The notes under the pieces are model-generated. The model was not told where the DNA came from, searched no databases, and worked only from the letters and a program-made list of their open reading frames with translations. Positions 26,568-35,313 of a stretch of DNA of 44,251 bases are shown here, piece after piece. The stretch is from Thermoflexibacter ruber (GTDB lineage Bacteria > Bacteroidota > Bacteroidia > Cytophagales > Thermoflexibacteraceae): contig NZ_FONY01000002.1 of the NCBI RefSeq assembly GCF_900113045.1, positions 1 through 44,251 on the forward strand. The letters are read 5' to 3'. The position numbers and the translations under genes are program-made. Each line of letters opens with the position of its first letter. The stretch's first letter is position 1.

Positions 26568-27446
26568 TTACACCACATTGTTCAACTGTTCTTTCATTTT
26601 TTCTAACTCATCTTTCATCTGTACTACTAAGTGTTGAATCTGTGCGTCATTGGCTTTTGAACCAATGGTATTAATTTCTCTACCCATTTCTTGGGTAATG
26701 AAATTGAGTTTTTTTCCGTTAGAGATAGGTTCGTTAAGGGTTTCTAAAAAATAGTTGAGGTGGCTTTTAAGGCGAACCTTCTCCTCGTTGATGTCTAATC
26801 GCTCTACATAGTAAATGAGTTCTTGCTCAAAACGGTTAGCATCAAAATGTTCACTGCTGATAAAATCTTTGACTTGTTGGTGGAGTTTTTCGCGAATAGT
26901 AATCAATCTTTGCGGGTCAAACTTTTCTATTTCTGTTAGTAGCTTGGTAATTTTGTTTGTACAGTCTTTCATCATTTGAAGCATCACTTCTCCTTCTATA
27001 CAGCGAAAATTATCACATTTTTTTAAAGCTACTAAAAAAGCCTCATATATTATTTGCCATTCCTCTTCGCTAACCGCTGCAACGGGAGAAACCGTATAAG
27101 CATCGGGCATCATCATTGCTAAGCGGAATAGGTCTTGCTCGTCTGCGCCTACTGCTTGGGCAGTAGCTTTCAAATCTTTGTAATATTGTCCTACTAAATC
27201 CTTGTTTACTACGGCTCTTTCTGCGGTATTTTTTTTATTGGTGTAAATCACTAAAAGATTGATTTTGCCACGTTCTAAGACTTTTCCGAGGTGGTTGCGT
27301 AGTTCTACTTCTTTTTCAGAAAGGGCATGGCTCACTTTTGAGGATATGTCTAAGCCCTTAGAGTTCAGGGATTTGATTTCTATAAGCAAATTCATGGATT
27401 CGTTGTCAATATTGACAGAGCCGAATCCTGTCATAGATTTTAGCAT
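26568..27446 (-). CDS. yicC: YicC-family endoribonuclease
   Basis: A 292-aa YicC/YloC protein with the hallmark start MLKSMTGFG, the early SLNSKGLDIS and the C-terminal domain (INEEKVRLKSHLNYFLE ... GKKLNFITQEMGREINTIGSKAND). Family members are metal-dependent endoribonucleases involved in stationary-phase survival and RNA turnover. Length and both conserved ends are normal. It follows the thioredoxin gene on the same strand, but a strong terminator lies between them. Confidence 0.92.
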   Translation of the reverse strand: MLKSMTGFGSVNIDNESMNLLIEIKSLNSKGLDISSKVSHALSEKEVELRNHLGKVLERGKINLLVIYTNKKNTAERAVVNKDLVGQYYKDLKATAQAVGADEQDLFRLAMMMPDAYTVSPVAAVSEEEWQIIYEAFLVALKKCDNFRCIEGEVMLQMMKDCTNKITKLLTEIEKFDPQRLITIREKLHQQVKDFISSEHFDANRFEQELIYYVERLDINEEKVRLKSHLNYFLETLNEPISNGKKLNFITQEMGREINTIGSKANDAQIQHLVVQMKDELEKMKEQLNNVV

Positions 27447-27489
27447 GAAAAAGTTTTTGAAGTTGTATTTTGGATAAAAAATTAAACAA

Positions 27490-27522
27490 AACCCGCAAGG
27501 TTATTGGAAAACCTTGCGGGTT
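27490..27522 (-). terminator. Rho-independent terminator of the thioredoxin gene
   Basis: A perfect 13-bp stem pairs AACCCGCAAGGTT (27490-27502) with AACCTTGCGGGTT (27510-27522) around a 7-base loop. Minus-strand sequence beyond it is T-rich (TGTTTAATTTTTT), fitting the gene ending at 27543. Confidence 0.85.
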
Positions 27523-27542
27523 AGTAAAGATAAAAAAATTGA

Positions 27543-28085
27543 TTATTGTAATAGTTTCATAATATCTTCGTAAGTTTTGCTGGAACCAGGTCTGCTGGCA
27601 TCTGGATTGACGATTTTCCCATTTTTGTCTATGAGCAAGTATCTTGGGATACCTTCAATCTGAAATTGATTTCGCATGATTTGCTCTTGACTTTCAGTGG
27701 GATACCAATGATAACCCTCCAGTTCAAAGTTTTCTATGCCTTCTTTCCATCTTTCCTCAGAATCTTTTACCACTATATACAGAAAAGCAACAGGTTGGTC
27801 TTTGAGTTTTTCATGTAATTTTTTAGAGTGAGGAAACTGCGCCCTGCAAGGTCCACACCAAGTTGCCCAGAAATCTACATAGACTACCTTGCCCTTGAAC
27901 TCACTGATGACCTCAGAGAAAGATTTATCCGTGCCATCTGCCCTTTTAGGATTGATATAAACTATTTTTGCGCTTGACTCTATAGGATTACTCTTACTAA
28001 TTTCAGAGTAGGAACTCATACTCACTAAAGCAAAGCACACTGCCACTAAAGCAAGTGCGACAATTTTAATAAGATTTTTTCTCAT
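27543..28085 (-). CDS. TlpA/ResA-like thioredoxin-fold protein
   Basis: A 180-aa exported protein: an N-terminal signal or anchor (KIVALALVAVCFALVSMSS), then a thioredoxin fold with the redox motif WATWCGPC and the cis-Pro loop IEGIPRYLLIDKNGKIV. Such proteins reduce disulfides in the envelope, for example during cytochrome c maturation; no cytochrome genes lie nearby. It has a good promoter upstream and its own terminator downstream, so it is probably monocistronic. Confidence 0.9.
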   Translation of the reverse strand: MRKNLIKIVALALVAVCFALVSMSSYSEISKSNPIESSAKIVYINPKRADGTDKSFSEVISEFKGKVVYVDFWATWCGPCRAQFPHSKKLHEKLKDQPVAFLYIVVKDSEERWKEGIENFELEGYHWYPTESQEQIMRNQFQIEGIPRYLLIDKNGKIVNPDASRPGSSKTYEDIMKLLQ

Positions 28086-28126
28086 ACATCTATGAAAGTT
28101 TATACAGTTAAACGAGAAAAATAGAC

Positions 28127-28158
28127 CAAAGTTAGTTAAGAAAATTTAATGAGTCAAA
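28127..28158 (-). promoter_or_regulatory. Promoter of the thioredoxin-fold gene
   Basis: Minus strand TTTG (28155-28158), 20-base spacer and TAACTTTG (28127-28134), a close match to the Bacteroidota -33/-7 consensus, 42 bases before the start codon. Confidence 0.65.
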
Positions 28159-28264
28159 ATAGATTTTGCCTTTCAAAATCAGGTAGTTAGGTGTTTTTTT
28201 TTCACAAAACAAAAACAAATGTATAAAAAAAAATTTATTTGTCAATAAAAACGCCAATTAGTTT

Positions 28265-29932
28265 TTACTTGCCTTTGACTAAGGGCTTGCTCTCTAACCT
28301 TGTTGCTTCATCAAAAAGTGTCATTGCCTTTTGTACAATCGCATCTTCCTGATTCCAAACAGCAAAAGCCGCTTCGCTATCCCATACCATTCTCCCTATA
28401 AAAGCTTTGATATTATTTTTGATGTATTTTTTAGATTTTTCAAAGCCTTTTTCGTGATACTTAATGCTTTGCTTTTCACACATCTTAATAAATTTTTTAA
28501 GCATGTCATCGCTGACTTGGAAATCTCTCACATAGTTTCTGATACCCATGCTTAGCAATTTATTTTTGTGTTCGTTGGCATAGTCCAAAGCAAACTCTCT
28601 GATGATTTCATGCACAGTGCCGATGGTCTGAACAGTCAAGAAGTCACTGATATGGCTGGTATCCACCGCAACGAAATAATCAGGCATGATGCCTCCACCG
28701 CCATAGACTGTTCTTCCCTTAGAAGTTTTGTACTGCTGATTGCGGTCTATTCTGTTGCTATCGGCGTAGAAAAGTTCCCCATTGCTGTATCTTTTCTCTT
28801 CTTCTGCGTAGTACTCCTCGCGATGTCCCATGACGTAAGGCTTTTGGATAGAACGACCACTTGGGGTGTAATATCTTGAAATAGTGATTCTTAGCTCTGA
28901 GCCATCAGAAAGAGAAATAGGTCGCTGTACCAGACCTTTTCCAAAAGAACGTCTGCCTACGATTAAAGCTCTGTCATTGTCTTGTAATGCTCCTGCTACA
29001 ATTTCTGAGGCAGATGCGCTCTCTTCGTCTATCAATAACACTACAGCCCCTTGCTCGAATATCCCTCTACTCTTAGTTTTGTATTTTTCATCATACTTGT
29101 CCAATTTGCCGTCAGTATAGACGATGAGTTTTTCTCCCCCCACTAATTCATCTACGATATTTACAGCCCTGTCCATGTATCCGCCTCCATTGTCGCGCAA
29201 GTCTATCATTACTTGCTTCATACCTTGTTTGAGCAGTTTTTCTAAAGCAGTCTTGAACTCATCGTAGGCAGTAGCCCCAAAGCGAGAAATTTTGATGTAC
29301 CCTGTCTTGCTATCAAGCATGTAAGCGACATCTATGCTGTGTTGGGGAATTTTGGCTCTGGTAATGTTGAAAACAAGGGGGTTGGCTTCTCCCTTGCGCA
29401 GGACTGTGATTTTGACTTTTGTGCCTTTTTTCCCTCTGAGTCTGTCAAAAACTCCACGATTAGTCAGCCCTACCCCTGCAATGTTTTCATCATTGACTTT
29501 AATAATTTTATCCCCTGAGCGAAGTCCTGCCTGCTCGGAAGGACCGCCCCCAATGACTGTTTCTATGTGCAAGGTATCGTGGAAAATCTGGAAACTTACT
29601 CCAATACCTTCAAAATCACCGTCTAACTGTGTTCCCAGATATTCCATATCTTTGGCAGGAATGTAGGAGGTGTGAGGGTCTAATTTTTGTAACATTTGTT
29701 GTATAGCATGGTCGGTAAGTGCATTTAGATCAGTACTATCTACGTATTCGTTATTAATATGAGTAAGCACTTCTCTAAGTCTGCTTATGTTAGCATTAAT
29801 ATCGCCTTTGGACGTTTTTCCATCGCCAAACATTTTTGCACCTACGAAAATTCCTGCACATATTGCAATCGCCAGAATGATAGGCAATCTGACGTAGAAA
29901 TTATTATGATTATTGCTCATGTTAGTCATCAC
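28265..29932 (-). CDS. ctpA: C-terminal processing peptidase (S41 family)
   Basis: A 555-aa S41 serine protease. An N-terminal membrane anchor (about 13-30; FYVRLPIILAIAICAGIFVG) is followed by a PDZ domain (about 85-175; GIGVSFQIFHDTLHIETVIGGGPSEQAGLRSGDKI) and the protease core, with the catalytic Ser in DEESASASEIVAGAL and the Lys in RRSFGKGLVQ. It trims or degrades envelope proteins from their C-termini. The helical C-terminal 120 residues (VRDFQVSDDMLKKFIKMCEKQ...) are typical of Bacteroidota members. The upstream start MMTN could equally be the second Met. Confidence 0.94.
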   Translation of the reverse strand: MMTNMSNNHNNFYVRLPIILAIAICAGIFVGAKMFGDGKTSKGDINANISRLREVLTHINNEYVDSTDLNALTDHAIQQMLQKLDPHTSYIPAKDMEYLGTQLDGDFEGIGVSFQIFHDTLHIETVIGGGPSEQAGLRSGDKIIKVNDENIAGVGLTNRGVFDRLRGKKGTKVKITVLRKGEANPLVFNITRAKIPQHSIDVAYMLDSKTGYIKISRFGATAYDEFKTALEKLLKQGMKQVMIDLRDNGGGYMDRAVNIVDELVGGEKLIVYTDGKLDKYDEKYKTKSRGIFEQGAVVLLIDEESASASEIVAGALQDNDRALIVGRRSFGKGLVQRPISLSDGSELRITISRYYTPSGRSIQKPYVMGHREEYYAEEEKRYSNGELFYADSNRIDRNQQYKTSKGRTVYGGGGIMPDYFVAVDTSHISDFLTVQTIGTVHEIIREFALDYANEHKNKLLSMGIRNYVRDFQVSDDMLKKFIKMCEKQSIKYHEKGFEKSKKYIKNNIKAFIGRMVWDSEAAFAVWNQEDAIVQKAMTLFDEATRLESKPLVKGK

Positions 29933-30034
29933 AAAACTTTTAATTGTAGAAAGGTAAACGATTTTATAATCATTTTGGTTAAGCTAAAATAACTTTTTTA
30001 TTGTTATATATCAAAAATAAGACAGTTTATTTTG

Positions 30035-30961
30035 CTATACCGTCCATTCTCCATTGGCTATCCACTGTATTTTTCCACCTACTTTGAGGAGATAAGTTCC
30101 CTGTTCGTCCAATTTGCCTTTCAGATATAGTTTGGAAGGTCTTGCGATTTCATAGCCCTGCTCTACAGAAATAGCTAAGTCTTTGCTTTGTAAAAAATTG
30201 TTTTTCAGTAGATAAGCTAATAAACAGGCATTAGCACTGCCTGTAGCGGCATCTTCCCTGACCATACCGTTTTCAGGGAGCAGCATTCTCGCATTGATTT
30301 GATTTTCTGAGAAATACGTTTCTCTTGAAAAAATAAAAAGCATAGTATGTACGCCTATGGGGCTATTGTCTTTGTGTAGTTGATTTTTAAGTAAGAAATT
30401 TTCATAACCTTCTAAATTCACTTTTACTTGCTTGACAGCTTGCAAGCTTTTTAGTGGGACTATCATGAAACCTATACCTGTGGAAACGACTTCCACAGGA
30501 TAGTTTTCTTCTATATCATTTGGAGCTATGCCGAGCAGTTGGGCTAAGGCTTCCTTATCATAATTCCCACTGAAAGCGGGAGATTTGGCAGTGAGCCAAG
30601 CAATTTCCGATTGGTCTGTCTGGGGAACGAACTCCACAGGAATAGTGCCTACTTGGAGGTCTAAATCCAACTTTTCTGCCTTGCCTCCCAATAAGATTTC
30701 TTTGATGACCGTAGCCGTGCCAATAGTCGGGTGTCCTGCAAAAGGCATTTCATATTCTGGAGTAAAAATCTTGACCTTGAAGCCTTTATCCGTTGGGGTA
30801 TTGCCTAAGACAAAGGTACTTTCTTGGAAATTGATTTCCTTAGTAATGGTCTGCATTTCTTGCTGGGAGAGTGTTTCTGCATTGAAAAACACAGCCAACT
30901 GGTTGCCTTGATATTTTTTTTCTGCAAAGACATCTACGATGTAAAAGGGTATTTTTTTCAT
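30035..30961 (-). CDS. PhzF-family isomerase/epimerase-like protein
   Basis: A 308-aa protein with the PhzF double hotdog-like fold: FYIVDVFAEKKYQGNQLAV at the start, the catalytic Glu in INFQESTFVL, FTPEYEMPFAGHPTIGTA, and the second-half mirror DAATGSANACLLAYLL. The family includes a phenazine-pathway isomerase, but most members have unknown substrates and no phenazine genes are present. It follows the PhoD gene by 19 bases and may be co-transcribed. Confidence 0.9.
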   Translation of the reverse strand: MKKIPFYIVDVFAEKKYQGNQLAVFFNAETLSQQEMQTITKEINFQESTFVLGNTPTDKGFKVKIFTPEYEMPFAGHPTIGTATVIKEILLGGKAEKLDLDLQVGTIPVEFVPQTDQSEIAWLTAKSPAFSGNYDKEALAQLLGIAPNDIEENYPVEVVSTGIGFMIVPLKSLQAVKQVKVNLEGYENFLLKNQLHKDNSPIGVHTMLFIFSRETYFSENQINARMLLPENGMVREDAATGSANACLLAYLLKNNFLQSKDLAISVEQGYEIARPSKLYLKGKLDEQGTYLLKVGGKIQWIANGEWTV

Positions 30962-30980
30962 TCTTGCTTATTGTTAGATG

Positions 30981-32333
30981 TTAGTTGTTAGCTAAATCTT
31001 GGGCTAAGATTTCTTTTTTCCAAAGTTCTTTGCCCTTGGTATCAAAAATAGTAATAGTGAGTTTGCGATTTTTCCTTTCTCCTGTAACTTGTAAAGTGGC
31101 AAAATTTCTTTCTCTTATCAAAGTATTTTCCACGCGGTTAGTATTGTTTTCTCTTGGATTGGCTGTACCAGAAGTAAGCGGGGAAACAGTTAAATCATAC
31201 AAAGGATAGACTTTGTCGTTTTCTTTGAGCATGCTCAATTCGGTATGATGACGGTCGCCAGAGAGAAAAAATACTCCTTTTACCCCAGATTGGCGAATCA
31301 AGGAAAGTAATTTTTCGCGTTCCTCAGGGTAGGTAGCATAATTTTCAAAAACTTGGGCAGGATTGATTACCTGTCCGCCGATGACTACAAACTTGAAAGT
31401 AGCTTGGCTGTACGTCAAAGCATCTATGAGCCAGTTGATTTGTTGTTCTCCAAGGACTTCTCTTTTGCTTACGTGATTGTCATTGGGAGTGCGAAAATAG
31501 CGATTGTCTAAGAGGAAAAACTGCACATCTGCCCAGTAAAAAGTTCCGCAAATACCTTTGCCGTCCGTACCTACTCCATAGTTTGGATTGCCCCAAAAGA
31601 GTCTAAAAGCCTCAGTAGTAAGGTCTTTGAAAGCATAACCTCTATCGGCATCATTAGGTCCGAAATCGTGGTCGTCCCAAATAGCGTAGTGATGCACAGA
31701 CCCAAGCAAAGGCTGAAGCTCTGGCAACGAACGAGCATGAGTATTTCTGTGTAAAATTCCAGAGCGGGAGTCATAATCCACCTCCCTCAAATAAATATTA
31801 TCTCCTCCCCAAAGCATAAAATCGGGCTTTTTTTCATAAATAGAAGTAAAAATCTCATAGCTTCCTCCATAAGGCGTACCGGGTCTGTCGTATTTATCCT
31901 CGTTGATATAGGCACAACTTCCAAAAGCAAACTTAAAATCAGGAGGCTCTTTTCGCCAATTCCACAGTTCTTGGGTTTGGAAAGCTAAAGGATAATTTCT
32001 AATGGCTTTTTTTCCGTTAATAAATAACTCATATTCGTATTTTGTACTTGGCTCTAAATTATCTATGACTATTTTTGCAACAAAGGCATCTACCTTTTTG
32101 GTAACATAACTTTCTGATTGGTTTCGCTTTTGAGGCTGACTTTTTTCCCAGTACTCAAAATATACCGTAGCAGGCTCGCTGGTTTGTACCCAAAGCAATA
32201 CCTCTCGCATGGCGGAATATCCTACCATAGGACCTGATTGCAAGAGGTTTTTTTGTGCAAAAATTAGCGGATTGGACAGAAAAATACTAAAAACAAAGAG
32301 AATGCTTAGTTTGAAATAATAATTTTGTTTCAT
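30981..32333 (-). CDS. phoD: Alkaline phosphatase D family metallophosphoesterase
   Basis: A 450-aa exported PhoD-like enzyme. The start at 32333 yields a Sec signal ([26 protein letters not shown]). An N-terminal fibronectin-like domain (about 35-125) is followed by the metallophosphoesterase core with [39 protein letters not shown] and [13 protein letters not shown], which supply the metal ligands. It hydrolyses phosphate diesters or monoesters in the envelope. The longer frame upstream would add a non-hydrophobic leader and overlap the divergent methyltransferase promoter, so I prefer the shorter start. Confidence 0.92.
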   Translation of the reverse strand: MKQNYYFKLSILFVFSIFLSNPLIFAQKNLLQSGPMVGYSAMREVLLWVQTSEPATVYFEYWEKSQPQKRNQSESYVTKKVDAFVAKIVIDNLEPSTKYEYELFINGKKAIRNYPLAFQTQELWNWRKEPPDFKFAFGSCAYINEDKYDRPGTPYGGSYEIFTSIYEKKPDFMLWGGDNIYLREVDYDSRSGILHRNTHARSLPELQPLLGSVHHYAIWDDHDFGPNDADRGYAFKDLTTEAFRLFWGNPNYGVGTDGKGICGTFYWADVQFFLLDNRYFRTPNDNHVSKREVLGEQQINWLIDALTYSQATFKFVVIGGQVINPAQVFENYATYPEEREKLLSLIRQSGVKGVFFLSGDRHHTELSMLKENDKVYPLYDLTVSPLTSGTANPRENNTNRVENTLIRERNFATLQVTGERKNRKLTITIFDTKGKELWKKEILAQDLANN

Positions 32334-32431
32334 TTTAATATAATTTTGTTGTTGAAAATTTAGATTCTTGTTTTTTGTTTGCAGGCTTCTTGTTACCAAA
32401 ATTAATAAACCAGATATATAATAAATTAATT

Positions 32432-33082
32432 ATGAATGATAAAAACATAGACTTTTACAAAAAGATAAACCTCGATAAGTTCAAGGAGTTTGCACGACTG
32501 ATGGGTTTAGATACAAAAATAGACATTGATTTTATATATCCTTATATACAATCAGCAAAAATCTTAGTAGAGTTAGGCGCAGGTTATGGGAGGGTGATAG
32601 AGGCTCTCTTAGAGAAAGGCTTTCAAGGTCAAATAGTTGCTTTTGAGCGAGTTTCAGAATTGATGAACCACCTTAGGAGTCAATTTGATAATGAAAAATT
32701 TAACAGGAAAATAACACTCATAGAAGCTGATTTCAAGTACTATCCATTCCCAGAAAAAGTAGATGTGGTGCTTTGGCTTTGGTCTGGTTTTTTAGAATAT
32801 TCTAAAATAGAGCAGATACAAAATGTAAAACGCATTTATGCCAATTTGACGGACAAGGGAGTATTAGTCATAGAAATTCCCATAGAGGTCAAGCACTTAG
32901 GTAAGCATGAAGACCATCAAATCATCAAAGTAGAAACAGAATGGGGGACAATAGAAGCCTATATGCCTCGCTATGAGGAACTTTTGGACTATGCGGCGCA
33001 AGCAGGTTTTGCAGGGGTAGAACGTCTTGACTATGCCACCACTACTAACTTAAAACGAGCTATTTATATTTTTAGAAAGTAG
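32432..33082 (+). CDS. Class I SAM-dependent methyltransferase
   Basis: A 216-aa methyltransferase with a Rossmann core: motif I AKILVELGAGYGRVIEALL, the acidic residue ending strand 2 (IVAFERVSE), TLIEADFKYYPF and the substrate-side VDVVLWLWSGFLE. The target is unknown. The start at 32432 (MNDKNIDFYKKINL) is preferred because the upstream extension is mostly promoter-like AT-rich DNA. Divergent from phoD. Confidence 0.85.
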   Translation: MNDKNIDFYKKINLDKFKEFARLMGLDTKIDIDFIYPYIQSAKILVELGAGYGRVIEALLEKGFQGQIVAFERVSELMNHLRSQFDNEKFNRKITLIEADFKYYPFPEKVDVVLWLWSGFLEYSKIEQIQNVKRIYANLTDKGVLVIEIPIEVKHLGKHEDHQIIKVETEWGTIEAYMPRYEELLDYAAQAGFAGVERLDYATTTNLKRAIYIFRK

Positions 33083-33136
33083 CTAAGGTAGGATTACGCT
33101 TCTTTTTCTTTTCCGTGCTTGTTTTTTACCAACTTA

Positions 33137-33167
33137 TTTTCATTCATAAAATTAGATACTAACTTTG
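33137..33167 (+). promoter_or_regulatory. Promoter of serS
   Basis: TTTT (33137-33140) in the -33 place, 19 bases, then TAACTTTG (33160-33167), an exact TANNTTTG -7 element, 42 bases before the start codon. Confidence 0.6.
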
Positions 33168-33208
33168 CAGACTTTACATATTTTTTGACAAAACTTACCT
33201 AATGATAT

Positions 33209-34492
33209 ATGTTACAGCTTTCATTTATTCGTGAAAATAAAGAACTGACTATTAAAGGATTACATAAAAAAAGAGTGAAAAATCCTGAGCAAATCATAGA
33301 TGACTTGCTTGCCTTAGACAACAAGCGACGAGAAACACAAACAGAGAGAGATGGTGTACTGGCAAGGTCAAACTCAATTTCAAAGGAAATAGGGGGGCTG
33401 ATGAAAGCAGGTAAAAAGGAAGAAGCTGAGGCAATGAAAGCAGAAACTTCTCTACTAAAAGCCAAAGAAAAAGAATTGACAGAACTGCTCAACGATTACG
33501 AGGCAAAGCTAACACAGATGCTCTATCAAATTCCGAACCTGCCTCACGAGACCGTACCCGAAGGAGCAGGTGCAGAGGACAATGAAGTAGTTTTTCTCTC
33601 ACAAAATGCTCAAAATCTACCTGTTTTAGAGGGAAATCCTTTACCTCATTGGGATTTGATAAAAAAATATGACATTATAGATTTTGACTTAGGGGTAAAA
33701 ATTTCAGGGGCAGGTTTTCCTGTTTACAAAGGCAAAGGAGCAAGATTACAACGTGCCTTGGTCAATTTTTTCTTAGATGAGGCTATCAAAGCAGGTTATA
33801 CAGAAATTCAACCTCCTATCGTAGTGAACGAAGACTCAGGCTATGGCACAGGACAACTCCCTGATAAAGAGGGACAGATGTATTTTATCAATGCAGACGG
33901 TTTATATCTCATTCCTACTGCCGAAGTCCCTATTACCAATCTTTATCGCGATGTCATTGTCAAAGATGAAGACCTGCCCATCAAAAATGTGGGCTTTACG
34001 CCTTGTTTTAGGAGAGAGGCGGGTTCTTGGGGGGCGCATGTCAGAGGCTTAAATCGCTTGCATCAGTTTGACAAAGTGGAGATTGTGCAGATTACTAAGC
34101 CCGAAGATTCTTATAAGACTCACCAAGCAATGTGCGACTATGTAGCTGGTATTTTGGACAAGTTAGAGCTGCCTTATCGTATTTTGCGTCTTTGTGGAGG
34201 CGATATTAGCTTTAATGCTGCGCTCTGCCACGATTTTGAGGTGTATTCTGCTGCACAGCAACGCTGGTTAGAGGTAAGTTCTGTAAGCAACTTTGAAACC
34301 TTCCAAGCCAATCGCCTGAAACTAAGATATAAAGACGAAAACGGCAAAACTCAACTGCTTCATACCTTGAATGGGAGTGCTTTGGCGCTGCCGCGCATCT
34401 TGGCGGCTTTGTTAGAAAATAATCAAACAAACGAAGGCATCAAACTTCCTAAAATTATTCATGCTTATACAGGATTTGATATAATTAATTAA
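33209..34492 (+). CDS. serS: Seryl-tRNA synthetase
   Basis: A 427-aa class II synthetase charging tRNA-Ser. The N-terminal two-helix tRNA-binding arm is seen at about 30-100 (EQIIDDLLALDNKRRETQTERDGVL ... LLKAKEKELTELL). In the core are motif 2 FRREAGSWGAHVRGLNRLHQFDKVE and motif 3 LNGSALALPRILAALLEN. Length and all landmarks are standard. Confidence 0.96.
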   Translation: MLQLSFIRENKELTIKGLHKKRVKNPEQIIDDLLALDNKRRETQTERDGVLARSNSISKEIGGLMKAGKKEEAEAMKAETSLLKAKEKELTELLNDYEAKLTQMLYQIPNLPHETVPEGAGAEDNEVVFLSQNAQNLPVLEGNPLPHWDLIKKYDIIDFDLGVKISGAGFPVYKGKGARLQRALVNFFLDEAIKAGYTEIQPPIVVNEDSGYGTGQLPDKEGQMYFINADGLYLIPTAEVPITNLYRDVIVKDEDLPIKNVGFTPCFRREAGSWGAHVRGLNRLHQFDKVEIVQITKPEDSYKTHQAMCDYVAGILDKLELPYRILRLCGGDISFNAALCHDFEVYSAAQQRWLEVSSVSNFETFQANRLKLRYKDENGKTQLLHTLNGSALALPRILAALLENNQTNEGIKLPKIIHAYTGFDIIN

Positions 34493-34503
34493 TGCAAAAA
34501 TAA

Positions 34504-34534
34504 TTTTTTATTTCAATAATAATTTATAATTTTG
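34504..34534 (+). promoter_or_regulatory. Promoter of the DUF4494 gene
   Basis: TTTT (34504-34507), 19 bases, TAATTTTG (34527-34534). The -7 box covers the TTG at 34532 that begins the longest frame, so translation should start at the ATG at 34556. Confidence 0.55.
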
Positions 34535-34555
34535 TTATTTAAAATTGTAAAAAAT

Positions 34556-35155
34556 ATGACAACTTGGTTTCTTTGCACTATCCAATATATTAAAATATTA
34601 GAAAACGATAAGGCTAAAAACGTAAGTGAGCAGTATTTGGTTGATGCAGTGTCTTTTACAGATGCCGAAACTCGCCTTTACCGCAGTTTAAGCAGCGCGA
34701 TTAAAGACTTCATTATTACGCGAGTAAGCAAGACCAACTACATAGATGTTTTCAACTACGAAGATTGCGAAACATGGTACAAGTGCAAAATTTCCTATTT
34801 AGATGTAGATGAGCATAGTGGCAAAGAAAAACGGGTCAGCAAATATATGCTCATAGCCGCCCCTAACCCAAGAGAGGCTTATGACCGTTTGCAAGCGCAA
34901 CTTAGCACTTGGGTAATTCCTTTTGAAATTACAGACATCAATCTCAGCCCTATTTTGGAGGTAATTCCTTATGTATCAGGAGAGGAATTATTAGAAAATA
35001 CCAACTTGAAGCCTATCAAGCAAATCGCAGGAGCTACCGAAGCTGACTATGAGAAAGCGGAATTGGAAGCAGAAATAGAGGAAGAAATCGTAGAAGAGGA
35101 GGAAATCATAGATGATGAAACAGGAGAGATTATAGAAGACAGCACCGAAGCCTAA
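34556..35155 (+). CDS. DUF4494 domain protein
   Basis: A 199-aa protein with the Bacteroidota-specific DUF4494 domain (MTTWFLCTIQYIKILENDKAK ... VSEQYLVDAVSFTDAETRLYRSL ... FEITDINLSPILEVIPY), followed by a highly acidic tail (EAEIEEEIVEEEEIIDDETGEI, residues about 170-195). The function is unknown; relatives appear as single small cytoplasmic proteins. The start at 34556 is chosen because the upstream TTG lies in the promoter. Confidence 0.85.
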   Translation: MTTWFLCTIQYIKILENDKAKNVSEQYLVDAVSFTDAETRLYRSLSSAIKDFIITRVSKTNYIDVFNYEDCETWYKCKISYLDVDEHSGKEKRVSKYMLIAAPNPREAYDRLQAQLSTWVIPFEITDINLSPILEVIPYVSGEELLENTNLKPIKQIAGATEADYEKAELEAEIEEEIVEEEEIIDDETGEIIEDSTEA

Positions 35156-35313
35156 CCTTTTATTTTATTGGGTTTTATTGATAAAAATTTGTATTTTAAT
35201 ATGAATTTTTCAAAAGATTATTTTTATCTTGCAAGAAATATACCTTATTAAATTAAAATAAATAGATTACAAAGGTCTATTTACGAATATATTATCAATT
35301 TACCCCTTAGAAA

